Below the pieces are notes generated by a model. That model ran no database searches. It saw only the letters and a program-made list of their open reading frames with translations, and had not been told where the DNA came from. From assembly GCA_963780815.1 (NCBI GenBank), contig CAWADG010000008.1, forward strand, positions 1-64,000: a DNA stretch of 64,000 nucleotides, read 5' to 3'. The stretch's first letter is position 1; each line of letters starts with the position of its first letter. Source of the DNA: VRUE01 sp963780815 (GTDB taxonomy: Bacteria; Actinomycetota; Thermoleophilia; Solirubrobacterales; 70-9). Positions 32,441-42,773 of the stretch are shown piece after piece. The translations under genes and the position numbers were made by a program.

Positions 32441-32462
32441 AGCCCGCCGCCCGCGGCGGGCT
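32441..32462 (-). terminator. Terminator-like stem-loop after ino1
   Basis: AGCCCGCCGC and GCGGCGGGCT form a perfect 10-bp stem with a 2-nt loop, 16 bp beyond the ino1 stop. No T run follows, as is common at this GC content. Confidence 0.6.
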
Positions 32463-32478
32463 AATCCTGGGGCGACCG

Positions 32479-33654
32479 CTACTCGGACTCGACCGCGGGC
32501 GCCTTGGCGGCGCCGGGCACCGGCGCCTTGCCGCGCACGTTGGCGGCGATGAACTCCTCGGTCTGCTGCCGCGCCTCGTCGTCGGGCCGCTGGCTGTGCG
32601 GCGACTTCATCAGGTAGCTGGAGGGGCCGTCGAGCTGGCCGGAAATGCCGTTGTTGAGTGCCAGCTTGATGATCCGGACCGCGTCGATCACGACGCCGGC
32701 CGAGTTCGGCGAGTCCCAGACCTCGAGCTTCAGCTCGGCTGTCAGCGGTACATCGCCGAAGGCCTTGCCCTCGAGACGGATGTGCGCCCACTTGCGATCG
32801 GTCAGCCAGGGGACGTAGTCGGAGGGGCCGACATGGACGTCCTCGGCGGGCAGCTCGTGGCCCATGATCGAGGTGACGGCGTTGGTCTTCGAGATCTTCT
32901 TCGAGTCGAGCCGCTCGCGCTCGAGCATGTTGTAGAAGTCCATGTTGCCGCCGACATTGAGCTGCGAGGTGCGCTCGAGGTGGACGCCGCGGTCGTGGAA
33001 GAGGCGGGCGAGCTGGCGGTGGACGATCGTCGCCCCGACCTGGGACTTGATGTCGTCGCCGATGATCGGCAGGCCGGCATCGGTGAAGCGCTTGTCCCAG
33101 TAGTCCTCGCGGGCGATGAAGACCGGCAGGCAGTTGACGAAACCGACGCCGGCCTTGAGCGCCTGCTCGACGTACCACTTGGTCGCGTCCTCGGAGCCGA
33201 CCGGGAGGTAGCAGACGAGGACGTCCGCGCGGCTCTCCTTGAGGATCCCGACGACGTCGGCGGTTTCGCCCGGGGCTTTGGTGATTTTCTCCTTCAGGTA
33301 CTTGCCGAGGCCGTCGTGGGTCATCCCGCGCTCGACCTTGACGCCGAGCTCGGGGACGTCGGCGAACTTGATCGTGTCGTTCTGGCCCGACCAGATCGCC
33401 TCCGAGAGGTCCTTGCCGACCTTCTCGATGTCGATGTCGAAGGCGGCGACGAACTCGATGTCGCGGACGTGGTAGCCGCCGACGTCGACGTGCATCAGGC
33501 CCGGGACTTCGTCTCCCGGGTCGGCGTCCTGGTAGTACTGGACGCCCTGGATGAAGGAGTTGGCGCAGTTGCCGACGCCGACGATCGCTACCCGGACCTT
33601 CTCGTCGGTGCGGGCGACGCCGTTGCCCTTGCTTGCTCCGTTCGTCTCGCTCAT
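32479..33654 (-). CDS. ino1: Inositol-3-phosphate synthase
   Basis: The 391-residue protein has the actinobacterial Ino1 pattern: RVAIVGVGNCANSFIQGVQY at the NAD site, VDVGGYHVRDIEFVAAFDID, LVCYLPVGSEDATKWYVEQA, IGDDIKSQVGATIVHRQLAR, LNVGGNMDFYNMLERERLDS and KIAL-like DAVRIIKLALNNGISG. It isomerises glucose-6-phosphate to inositol-3-phosphate in the cytoplasm. The start has MSETNGASKG as a short disordered leader. It is followed upstream by PI-phosphate synthase and a PAP2 enzyme on the same strand, consistent with inositol phospholipid synthesis. Confidence 0.95.
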   Translation of the reverse strand: MSETNGASKGNGVARTDEKVRVAIVGVGNCANSFIQGVQYYQDADPGDEVPGLMHVDVGGYHVRDIEFVAAFDIDIEKVGKDLSEAIWSGQNDTIKFADVPELGVKVERGMTHDGLGKYLKEKITKAPGETADVVGILKESRADVLVCYLPVGSEDATKWYVEQALKAGVGFVNCLPVFIAREDYWDKRFTDAGLPIIGDDIKSQVGATIVHRQLARLFHDRGVHLERTSQLNVGGNMDFYNMLERERLDSKKISKTNAVTSIMGHELPAEDVHVGPSDYVPWLTDRKWAHIRLEGKAFGDVPLTAELKLEVWDSPNSAGVVIDAVRIIKLALNNGISGQLDGPSSYLMKSPHSQRPDDEARQQTEEFIAANVRGKAPVPGAAKAPAVESE

Positions 33655-33715
33655 GAAAATGGAAGTCCTTCCTGGTTCAGGCTGAGTTGCAAATCACACC
33701 CGGGACTGGGTCCGG

Positions 33716-34402
33716 TTACACGCCGGGAGGGTCCGGGACCTCGCCGTCGCGATCGGTCTGCTCGGGGCTCTTGAGCTCGTTACGGACATGCCAGACCCGC
33801 TGGATCGTGGTGACCGTGGTCAGCGCGGCGATTGCGTAGATCGCGGGCGCAAGCAGTTCGAAATCCCCGATTCCGGCGCCTTTGGCGAAGACCAAGCCGA
33901 TCGAAAGTAGCACCACCCGGACCGGCCGCGTCGCCAACCCGACCTTGCACTCGACGCCGAGCGCCTCGGCGCGGGCACGGGTGTAGGAGACCATCAGCGA
34001 GCCGAGCACCGCGACCACGCACATCGCGGCAGCGAAATCGCGGCCGTTCGCGGCGAAGTAGCCGGCGACCGCTGCGAGGACGATCCCCTCCTCGATCCGG
34101 TCGAGGGTCGAGTCGAGGAATGCCCCGAACAGCGTCCCCTTGCCCGACATCCGCGAGTAGCGCCCGTCGAGGGTGTCCATCACCGAGCCGACGATGAACG
34201 CGATCCCGGCGAGGAAGAAGAGGTGCTGAGTGATCAGCGCCGCGGCGACCAGGTTGAGGATCAGACCGGCGACCGAGATCGTGTTCGGGGTCAGGCGCGA
34301 CTCGATCAGCCGCTCGCGGGCATAGACCCGAAGCTCCTGGCCGTTGCGGGACTGGCGGCCGTTGCGGCGGGACCCCGGTGCCCTTGGGGGCGCAGACTCC
34401 AT
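33716..34402 (-). CDS. CDP-alcohol phosphatidyltransferase, PI-phosphate synthase-like
   Basis: The 228-residue membrane protein has the CDP-alcohol phosphatidyltransferase motif as VMDTLDGRYSRMSGKGTLFG followed by AFLDSTLDRIEEG, with all four Asp and the two Gly. The usual Ala before the Arg is Ser. About six hydrophobic helices follow. It would join CDP-diacylglycerol with an alcohol phosphate. Because ino1 is the next gene, phosphatidylinositol phosphate synthase is the best guess. The N-terminal 35 residues are basic and disordered. Confidence 0.88.
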   Translation of the reverse strand: MESAPPRAPGSRRNGRQSRNGQELRVYARERLIESRLTPNTISVAGLILNLVAAALITQHLFFLAGIAFIVGSVMDTLDGRYSRMSGKGTLFGAFLDSTLDRIEEGIVLAAVAGYFAANGRDFAAAMCVVAVLGSLMVSYTRARAEALGVECKVGLATRPVRVVLLSIGLVFAKGAGIGDFELLAPAIYAIAALTTVTTIQRVWHVRNELKSPEQTDRDGEVPDPPGV

Positions 34403-34435
34403 CAGGCTCAGGCTAGTTGATCGCGGCGGGGGCGG

Positions 34436-35212
34436 TCAGGCCTCCGCCTCCCGGGAAGCGGAGGTCCGGAACGACCAGGCCTCCGGCCGGGCGCGGGCGA
34501 ACAGGCGCTGCGCGACAACAGCCGCCGTGATCGCGACCATCCAGCCGAGCACGGCGTCGATCCAGTAGTGGTTGCCGGTCACGATCACGACCCAGAGGAT
34601 CAGCAGCGGCCAGCAGGCCCAGAACGCTCGCGACCACCAGTGGCGGCAGACCAGCGCTCCGGTGCCGCCGATCATCACCGCGAAGGCGCAGTGCATGCTC
34701 GGGATCGCGGCGAAGGGGTTGATGAACGACTTGGCCAGGGCCGAGTCGTGGTTGATCCCGGAGAACTTGTTGATCGTGTCGACGAAGCCGTACTCGGGGA
34801 ACATCCGCGGCGGCGCCGTCGGGTAGAGCGTGTAGCCGACGAGCGCCAGCCCCATCGCGATCACGAACATGTTGCGGACGAAGTTGTAGGACTCGTTGCG
34901 GAAAAGGTAGAGCCAGACCAGGAAGCCGAGCGCGATCGAGAACTGGGCGTTGAGGTAGAGCTGGTTGGCGAGGTCGATCACCCACTCGGCATGGAGGAAG
35001 AACGACTGCAGGTGGGGCTCGAAGAGGCCGTGCAGCGACTGCTCGAACTGGATCACCTGCTGGCCGTTGGCCATCGCGACCGAGCGCTCGCCGTCGGCGA
35101 TCCCGCGAACCGCCGTGTAGGCGAGGTCGACGCCGACCAGGATCAGAACCTGACGCCCAAGATCACCCCAGCCTTTGGGCAGCTTCGACTCGATCGCGGA
35201 CAAGACGCGCAT
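34436..35212 (-). CDS. PAP2/AUR1-like membrane phosphotransferase
   Basis: The 258-residue protein has about six membrane helices and the PAP2 motifs of the AUR1/inositol-phosphorylceramide synthase branch: YTLYPTAPPRMFPEYGF, NPFAAIPSMHCAFAVMIGGT with the catalytic His, and VVIVTGNHYWIDAVLGWMVA with the second His and Asp. Such enzymes move phosphoinositol or remove phosphate from lipid phosphates. It lies 33 bp upstream of the PI-phosphate synthase gene on the same strand, followed by ino1, so a common inositol-lipid pathway is likely. Start ATG at 35212. Confidence 0.85.
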   Translation of the reverse strand: MRVLSAIESKLPKGWGDLGRQVLILVGVDLAYTAVRGIADGERSVAMANGQQVIQFEQSLHGLFEPHLQSFFLHAEWVIDLANQLYLNAQFSIALGFLVWLYLFRNESYNFVRNMFVIAMGLALVGYTLYPTAPPRMFPEYGFVDTINKFSGINHDSALAKSFINPFAAIPSMHCAFAVMIGGTGALVCRHWWSRAFWACWPLLILWVVIVTGNHYWIDAVLGWMVAITAAVVAQRLFARARPEAWSFRTSASREAEA

Positions 35213-35259
35213 CCGGGCATTGTAATCCTGCTGTTAACCGGCGTTCTGTGCATCCGGTC

Positions 35260-36091
35260 TCAGTCCCGGAGGAACTCGAGCACCCGGTCGACGATCGCCG
35301 GGTCGTCGATCCAAGGCCAGTGGCCGGCCCCCGGCCTGATCTCTAGCTCGCCGTCGCCCAGCGCGGAGGCGAGGTCCCCGCCGAACCGTGACGGCAGGTA
35401 GGGGTCGCGATCGCCCCAGAGGACGAGGGCTGGGCAGACGATGCGGCCGAGGTCCCTCCCCGCGGCTACGAGGCGATCGGGGTCGGCATGGCGATAGAGC
35501 CGCAGCAGGGCCTTGCTGGTCCCCCGGTCCCAGTGGCTCCAGACGGAATCGACGAACTCGGGCGGCATCGGGCCGCGATCGCCGCTGGCCTGGCGCAGGG
35601 TCAGCGCCGTCGAGGCTCTGGTGGCGGTCGCGTTGGCGATCTCGCCGAGTGGGCGGCGGCGCCAGATCTGGGCGATCCAGTGCCAGCGATAGCCGGGCGT
35701 GAAGGGGACGACGTTCATCGCGACCAGCTTCTCGACGAGCTCCGGTCGGCGCTGGGCGCCGATCGTCATCACGCATTCCCCAGTCGTGGACGACGAGCTT
35801 GCGGCGCTCGACCCCGAGCTGCTCGAGGCAGCGTTCGGTGAATGCCGAGAGACCGTTCATCGAGTAGTCGAACCGCGACGGGTCGGGCCGGCCCGAGCGT
35901 CCCCATCCCGGCATGTCGATCGCGACCGACGGGTCGCCGCGGTGCATGAACTGGACCCAGTCCTCTCCGTGGCTGGGGTTGCCGTGGCAGTACACGGTCG
36001 GCGTCCCCTCACCGGACACCCGCCGGTAGAAGACCCTGACCCCGTCGACCTCGAGCTCCGCCTCCTCGATCCTCGCCACGGCCTGCAGCAT
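35260..36091 (-). pseudogene. Alpha/beta hydrolase, haloalkane-dehalogenase-like, one frameshift
   Basis: From ATG at 36091 the protein reads GVRVFYRRVSGEGTPTVYCH, GNPSHGEDWVQFMHRGDPSV, IDMPGWGRSGRPDPSRFDYS and LVVHDWG, where the nucleophile elbow carries Asp as in dehalogenases. The frame then changes near 35770 to MMTIGAQRRPELVEKLVAMN, ALVLWGDRDPYLPSRFGGDL (acidic residue) and RPGAGHWPWIDDPAIVDRVL (catalytic His). All three catalytic residues are present if the shift is ignored, so a sequencing indel is plausible. Substrate unknown. Confidence 0.7.
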
Positions 36092-36113
36092 ATGGTCAGG
36101 GCGTGAGCGCGGA

Positions 36114-36782
36114 GTGACGGAGTGGAGGCGACCCCGGAAGCGGCGGGTGCGGGCGATCCGCGACCGCCTGCGCGAGCTCTACGGCCGCCCGGTCAACCAC
36201 CCGCACGGGCACCCGATCGCCGAGCTGATCAAGACCGTCCTCTCCCAGCACACCAATGACCGCAACCGCGATCGGGCCTACGCCTCGATGCGCGAGCGCT
36301 TCCCGACCTGGGAGGAGGTCCGCGACGCTCCGGTCGAGGAGCTCGAGGAGGCGATCCGGCCCGGCGGCCTCGGGAAGCAGAAGGCGCCGCGGATCCAGCA
36401 GATCATCGAGCGGCTCGGAGACCCTCCCGACCTCGACTGGACCGAGTCGGCTCCCCGCGAGGAGTCGATGGGGTTCCTGCTCGGCCTGCCCGGGGTCGGA
36501 AGGAAAACCTCGGCCTGCGTCCTGATCTTCACCTGGGGCATCCCCGAGATCCCGGTCGACGTTCACATCCACAGGGTCGGTGGGCGGCTGGGGCTGTTCC
36601 CGCCCAATGCGAGCTTCGATCGCGCCCACGATGAGATGCTCGCCGTGGTCGACCCGGAGGACGCCTACGAGCTGCACATGAACCTGATCCGCCACGGCCG
36701 CGAGGTCTGCCGGCCGAAGCCGCGTTGCGGCGAGTGCGGCCTCCGTCGCATGTGCCCCTTCTATCGCAAGACTCGCAGGTAG
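36114..36782 (+). CDS. nth: Endonuclease III-type DNA glycosylase/AP lyase
   Basis: The 222-residue protein has the HhH-GPD fold: ELIKTVLSQHTNDRNRDRAY, the hairpin LLGLPGVGRKTSACVLIFTW, the catalytic Asp in IPEIPVDVHIHRVGGRLGLF, and a C-terminal 4Fe-4S loop CRPKPRCGECGLRRMC. The catalytic Lys expected in the helix-hairpin-helix (LPGVGxKT) is Arg here: GVGRKT retains Lys at the next position. It removes oxidised pyrimidines. GTG start, divergent from the hydrolase gene 22 bp away. Confidence 0.88.
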   Translation: MTEWRRPRKRRVRAIRDRLRELYGRPVNHPHGHPIAELIKTVLSQHTNDRNRDRAYASMRERFPTWEEVRDAPVEELEEAIRPGGLGKQKAPRIQQIIERLGDPPDLDWTESAPREESMGFLLGLPGVGRKTSACVLIFTWGIPEIPVDVHIHRVGGRLGLFPPNASFDRAHDEMLAVVDPEDAYELHMNLIRHGREVCRPKPRCGECGLRRMCPFYRKTRR

Positions 36783-36814
36783 TATCTCCGCCGCTTCAGC
36801 TTCAGCCCCGATCC

Positions 36815-37226
36815 ATGAGCAAGAAAACCTTCATCCTGTTCGGCCTCCTCGTCCTCGTCCTCGCGGCGCTGATCCCATGGCTCGTGTTCCGCGCCGACGG
36901 CGACGCCGCGGCGGGCCGCGAGGAAGTCGCGGCCGAACTGAAGCAGGGCCAGTCGCTGTTCGAGACCAATTGCGGGACCTGCCACACCCTCTATGCGGCG
37001 GGCACCGACGGCAACTTCGGCCCCAACCTCGACGAACTGCTCGCCGGCACCGGGACCCTGACCGAAGAAGAGCACGATCGAACAGGCGGAAGGCCGGGTC
37101 CTGAACGCGATCGAAGAAGGGGTCGACAGCAGCTCCACCCCGGGCCGGATGCCGCCAGGAATCCTCTCCGGCGAACAGGCCGAAGAAGTCGCCGAATTCG
37201 TCGCCAACACCGCCGGCCGAGGCTGA
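36815..37226 (+). pseudogene. Membrane-anchored c-type cytochrome, one frameshift
   Basis: An N-terminal anchor (KKTFILFGLLVLVLAALIPW) precedes a single haem domain with FETNCGTCHTLYAAGTDGNF (CxxCH) and GPNLDELLAGTGTLTEEE. The frame changes near 37078. The rest reads EGRVLNAIEEGVDSSSTPGR, MPPGILSGEQAEEVAEFVAN, supplying the distal Met, and stops at 37226. The length of 412 nt indicates one extra base. A monohaem electron carrier on the outer face of the membrane. Frameshift could be an assembly error. Confidence 0.7.
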
Positions 37227-37257
37227 GCACCTCCGGCGCCGAAGCGCCGGAGGGTGC
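37227..37257. terminator. Bidirectional terminator-like hairpin
   Basis: CTCCGGCGC-cgaa-GCGCCGGAG is a perfect 9-bp stem with a tetraloop, extended by GCAC/GTGC. It lies between the convergent cytochrome gene and the secreted EEP gene. Confidence 0.7.
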
Positions 37258-37264
37258 GTCTATT

Positions 37265-38440
37265 TCAGTCGTCGAGATTCAGGGCGCTGAACAGGCCCGC
37301 GTGGTCGGAGTCCCAGAACCCGTTGACCGGGTCGAGGCCGGTCACGATCGAGTTCTTCAGCGTGATCTCGTCAGGGTTGGCGGTCATCACGTGGTCGACC
37401 TGGTGGTCGAAATCGGACGGCATCCCTCCGCCGTTCACCGAGAGCAACGACGAGTCGAGGCAGCAGCCGAGCGGATCGTCGGTGCTGCGCTCGACGAGCC
37501 CGGCGGCGAGCAGGTCGTTGTAGGCAAGGGTATCCGCCCCGCTGACCGTGTCGTCGTCAGAGTTGAGGTCGCCGACGAGCACCACCGGTAGATCGCCCGT
37601 CGCCGGACCGCCCGGGGCGACCAGTTCGTCGGCCTGGGCCTTCCGGATGAGCGGATGGAACGACTCCAGGTGAGTGTTCACGAACCGGAACGGGCCGCTG
37701 CCGCGCACCCTTGCGTCGGTCGCGGTCCAACCCCTCGCGATCGGCTTCGGCTGGCCGAGGATCGGCAGTTCGAGCAGGGTGTGGAAGTTGGCGCCTTCCG
37801 CATCCCAGGTGTGAACCCCGTTGTGGGCGAGGATCACGTCGCGCATCGTCAGGTGCCCGATCAGCTCCGCGGTCGAGAAGCCGGGCAGGGGCCCGTCGCC
37901 GGGAACTTCGTTCATGTCGGCGGGAGCTTCGAGGTCGAACTCCTTCTGGACCTCGACGACCCTGTACGGGGTCCCCGGACCCTTGTTGAGCTGGTTGAGG
38001 AGCAGTTCGAGGTAGTCGTAGTTCACCGGCGTCGCCGTCGGCGAGAGCGGTGTGCTCTGCCACAGCGCGACCTCCTGCATCCCGACCAGGTCGGGCTTGG
38101 TCCGGAGGATCTCGTTCGCGAGCCCCTTGGCGCGCGTCGGGAAGTCGTTGGCGACGACCTCGCGGAGGATCGCGCCGTCCGCGGCCGCCAGCTGTTCGGG
38201 CGTCGTCGCTTCGACCGCAGGGTCGAGCACCGCGCCGAGGTAGAGGTTGCGGGTCATGACGTCGACTTCTGAGCCACGGTGGCGGCCGTTGTCGTGGCCG
38301 GCGGGCTTGTGGGCCTTGCCGTGGTCGGCTCCGTGCATGCCGCCGGCCGATGCCGCGGCCGGGGCCAGAATCGCCAGCGCTAGCGCGGCGGCGATCGCCA
38401 GCAGCGGCAGGCGCCGGATGATTGCGTGAACGTTTATCAA
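37265..38440 (-). CDS. Secreted endonuclease/exonuclease/phosphatase-family protein
   Basis: The protein of about 391 residues starts with TTG at 38440 behind GAGGAGGACAC. It has a signal peptide (IIRRLPLLAIAAALALAILA, then PAAASAGG), a His/Lys-rich linker and an EEP domain: SEVDVMTRNLYLGAVLDPAV, LVGMQEVALWQSTPLSP, RFVNTHLESFHPLIRKAQAD, VVLVGDLNSDDDTVSGADTL, DHQVDHVMTANPDEI and FWDSDHAGLFSALNL. All metal and catalytic residues of the fold are present. A secreted nuclease or phospholipase-like phosphodiesterase is likely. Confidence 0.85.
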   Translation of the reverse strand: MINVHAIIRRLPLLAIAAALALAILAPAAASAGGMHGADHGKAHKPAGHDNGRHRGSEVDVMTRNLYLGAVLDPAVEATTPEQLAAADGAILREVVANDFPTRAKGLANEILRTKPDLVGMQEVALWQSTPLSPTATPVNYDYLELLLNQLNKGPGTPYRVVEVQKEFDLEAPADMNEVPGDGPLPGFSTAELIGHLTMRDVILAHNGVHTWDAEGANFHTLLELPILGQPKPIARGWTATDARVRGSGPFRFVNTHLESFHPLIRKAQADELVAPGGPATGDLPVVLVGDLNSDDDTVSGADTLAYNDLLAAGLVERSTDDPLGCCLDSSLLSVNGGGMPSDFDHQVDHVMTANPDEITLKNSIVTGLDPVNGFWDSDHAGLFSALNLDD

Positions 38441-38729
38441 GTGTCCTCCTCGTCGGCGGCCCATATTCCGGGCCGTTTACGTTGAGGCGCTCCCTCGGGG
38501 AGAGGGGAGTCGCCTGCCCTCGACTCCCCCCGTGCGCCAATGCGAAACCCGACGAAATCGGCGGAAGCTTCGATGCCGAGGAGGGAAATCGGGTAGAGGA
38601 GTAGGTTGGGCGATTAGCAGCGGGCCTTGGCCCGAGCTCTGACATCTGCCATACTCTCACTTAGATTTTCATAGTCCAGACGATGGACTAGCGCCAGTCA
38701 AGACAAAACTCCCTGGAGGTACGCAAGAA
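38441..38729. promoter_or_regulatory. dnaK upstream region
   Basis: No gene seen. The last 60 bp hold CATACTCTCACTTAGATTTT, an AT-rich stretch with a TTAGAT -10-like box, an inverted repeat at 38672-38690 and the ribosome binding site CTGGAGGTACG before the GTG of dnaK. Confidence 0.5.
38672..38690. promoter_or_regulatory. Inverted repeat before the dnaK operon
   Basis: TAGTCCA and TGGACTA are perfect 7-bp arms around GACGA, 40 bp before the dnaK start. The known HspR operator of other actinobacteria (CTTGAGT-N7-ACTCAAG) is not visible, so this is a candidate alternative operator for the HspR encoded in the same operon. Confidence 0.45.
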
Positions 38730-40608
<1,879 letters not shown>

Positions 40609-40628
<20 letters not shown>

Positions 40629-41286
40629 GCCCGGATCAGGACGCCCCCAGGGAGCCCGACCGGCGGGTCCTGTCGCGGAGGATGGGACCTCGTCCTCGCA
40701 GGCTGCGGGCAAGGACCCATCCTCCACACCACCCGCCGGAGAGGCCTCTCCTCGGGACGCCTCCAACCGGGAAGCTGATTCCACCTCACCCGACCAGGGT
40801 GCGGCGAATCAGGTAGAGCAGGATCTGGACTCGCTGCTGGCCGACACCCAGCGGGAGCGCGACGAGTACCTTGACCTGGCGAAGCGGACCAAAGCCGACT
40901 TCGAGAACTTCCGCCGGCGGATGACGGCCGAGACCGCCGCCGCCAACGCGCGTGGAAAGGCCGAGGTGATCGCCGCGGTGGTGCCCGCTCTCGACGACCT
41001 CGAGCGGGCGATCGAGGCGGCCGGCCTCGACCCGGAGGGCGACTCACCCGACGGCCTCGCCCATGGTGTGCTGCTCGTCTTCCGCAGCCTGCGCGAGGCG
41101 CTGGCCCGCAACGGGGTCGAGCCGGTCGACCCGAGGGGCGAGGCGTTCGACCCCCAGCACCACGAGGCACTGTCGACCCTGCCCGGCTCGGGAGCCGAGC
41201 CCGGGACGGTCGTCGAGGTGGTCCAGAAGGGCTACCGATACGGCGACCAGCTGGTCAGGCCCGCGCGTGTCGTGGTGGCGGAGTGA
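40609..41286 (+). CDS. grpE: Nucleotide exchange factor GrpE
   Basis: The 225-residue protein starts at ATG 40609, overlapping the dnaK end. Its first 65 residues are low-complexity and encoded by a nested palindrome (40660-40739). The conserved part is a long helix (LLADTQRERDEYLDLAKRTK, ADFENFRRRMTAETAAANAR), then VIAAVVPALDDLERAIEAAG and the beta wing FDPQHHEALSTLPGSGAEPG with VVEVVQKGYRYGDQLVRPAR. It releases ADP from DnaK. Ends 9 bp before dnaJ. Confidence 0.95.
40660..40739. repeat. Nested palindrome inside the grpE 5' end
   Basis: Outer arms CCGGCGGGT (40660) and ACCCGCCGG (40731) and inner arms GGAGGATGGG (40677) and CCCATCCTCC (40716) are both perfect and properly nested around a 29-nt loop. 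The geometry resembles the E elements but the single-stranded segments differ. Confidence 0.7.
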
Positions 41287-41295
41287 GGTGAGCGA

Positions 41296-42417
41296 TTGGC
41301 TGAGGATCTCTACAAGGTCCTGGGCGTCTCGAAGAAGGCGACGGACGAGGAGATAAAGAAGGCATACCGGAAGCTGGCGCGCCAGTACCACCCTGACCGC
41401 AACCCCGACGACCCGGGGGCGGAGGAGCGCTTCAAGGAGGTGCAGGGCGCCTACGACACCCTGTCGGACCCCGAGAAGCGCAAGGAGTACGACGCCGGGG
41501 GCGGGATGTTCGGTGGCTTCGGCCAGCGTCCCGGCGGCGGCGCGGGAGCGGGCCCCTTCGGCCCCGGGGCCGGGGCCGGCGGCTTCGGCGGCGACCTCGG
41601 CGACATCTTCTCCAACATCTTCAGCCGCGGCGGCGGCCGGGCCGAACCCCAGCAGCCGCGTGGCCGCGACCTCGAAACCGAGACCGTCCTCAGCTTCGAC
41701 CAGGCGATCAACGGCGCCCAGGTCAGCGTCACCGTCCCGAAGCAGGAACGCTGCCCGACCTGTTATGGCAGCGGCGCCAAACCGGGAACCACCCCGATCA
41801 CCTGCCCGCGCTGCGAAGGGCGCGGGATCGACTCCCAGAGCCAGGGCTTCTTCTCGATCAGCCAGCCCTGCCCGCAGTGCGGCGGCGCCGGCCAGATCAT
41901 CGAGGACCCGTGCCCGACCTGCGGAGGGTCGGGCACGACCCAGCAGACGAAGCGCTACCGGGTGAACATCCCGGCCGGGGTCAGGGACGGGACCAGGATC
42001 CGCCTCGCCGGCAAGGGCGAGGCCGGGCCCCGGGGCGGTGAGCCGGGGGACCTCTACGTCGTCACCCGGGTCACCCCCTCGCCGGTCTTCAAACGGCTCG
42101 ACGACGGCAATCTCGAGGTGACGGTGCCGATCTCGGTCGCCGAGGCCCTGCAGGGGGCGACGATCGAGGTCCCGACGCTCGACGGGACGAAGAAGATCAA
42201 GATCCCACAGGGAACGAGGCACGGGACGATCCAGCGGCTGCGCGGAGAGGGGGCACCGAAGCAGAAGGGCCGCGGGCGCGGCGACATCCGCTACCGGCTC
42301 GAGATCGACCTGCCACAGAAGCTGAGCAAGGAACAGCGTGAGGCTGTCGAGAGTCTGGCCGAGGCTCTCGACGGCGAGGACCCGCGAGCCGGGCTGCTGC
42401 GGGAGGCCGGACGATGA
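41296..42417 (+). CDS. dnaJ: Co-chaperone DnaJ
   Basis: The 373-residue protein has the J domain (DLYKVLGVSKKATDEEIKKA, RQYHPDRNPDDPGAEERF with HPD), a Gly/Phe-rich linker, four zinc-binding repeats (CPTCYGSG, CPRCEGRG, CPQCGGAG, CPTCGGSG) and the C-terminal substrate-binding beta domains. TTG start. It stimulates DnaK ATPase. Overlaps hspR by 4 bp (ATGA). Confidence 0.97.
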   Translation: MAEDLYKVLGVSKKATDEEIKKAYRKLARQYHPDRNPDDPGAEERFKEVQGAYDTLSDPEKRKEYDAGGGMFGGFGQRPGGGAGAGPFGPGAGAGGFGGDLGDIFSNIFSRGGGRAEPQQPRGRDLETETVLSFDQAINGAQVSVTVPKQERCPTCYGSGAKPGTTPITCPRCEGRGIDSQSQGFFSISQPCPQCGGAGQIIEDPCPTCGGSGTTQQTKRYRVNIPAGVRDGTRIRLAGKGEAGPRGGEPGDLYVVTRVTPSPVFKRLDDGNLEVTVPISVAEALQGATIEVPTLDGTKKIKIPQGTRHGTIQRLRGEGAPKQKGRGRGDIRYRLEIDLPQKLSKEQREAVESLAEALDGEDPRAGLLREAGR

Positions 42418-42773
42418 GAGACGGAGACGGGCGGCGTCTGACCCGGCGGGTCGAAGCCTCGATCGACGCCGAGCGCGGCGTGTTCATGATCTCGGTCGCG
42501 GCGGAGCTCGCCCACATGCACCCGCAGACCCTGCGGATGTATGAGGCGCGGGGGCTGATCGAGCCGAAGCGCTCGCCGAAGAACACCCGTCTCTACTCTC
42601 AGAGGGACGTCGAGCGACTGCGGCGGATCCAGCAGATGACCACCGAGCAGGGGCTCAACCTCGCCGGGGTCGAGACCGTCCTCGAGCTCGAGCGGAAGGT
42701 AGAGCGGATGAAATCGGAGCTCGAGCGGATGCGAAGGCGCGCCGCCGAGCTCGAACATCGGGAAGGAGCTTGA
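42414..42773 (+). CDS. hspR: Heat-shock repressor HspR (MerR family)
   Basis: The 119-residue protein has a MerR winged helix-turn-helix (GVFMISVAAELAHMHPQTLR, MYEARGLIEPKRSPKNTRLY, SQRDVERLRRIQQMTTEQGL) and a coiled C-terminal helix (ERKVERMKSELERMRRRAAE). HspR represses the dnaK operon, usually with DnaK as co-repressor. ATGA overlap with dnaJ. It probably binds upstream of dnaK; clpB, 2.6 kb downstream, is a typical second target. Confidence 0.93.
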   Translation: MRDGDGRRLTRRVEASIDAERGVFMISVAAELAHMHPQTLRMYEARGLIEPKRSPKNTRLYSQRDVERLRRIQQMTTEQGLNLAGVETVLELERKVERMKSELERMRRRAAELEHREGA

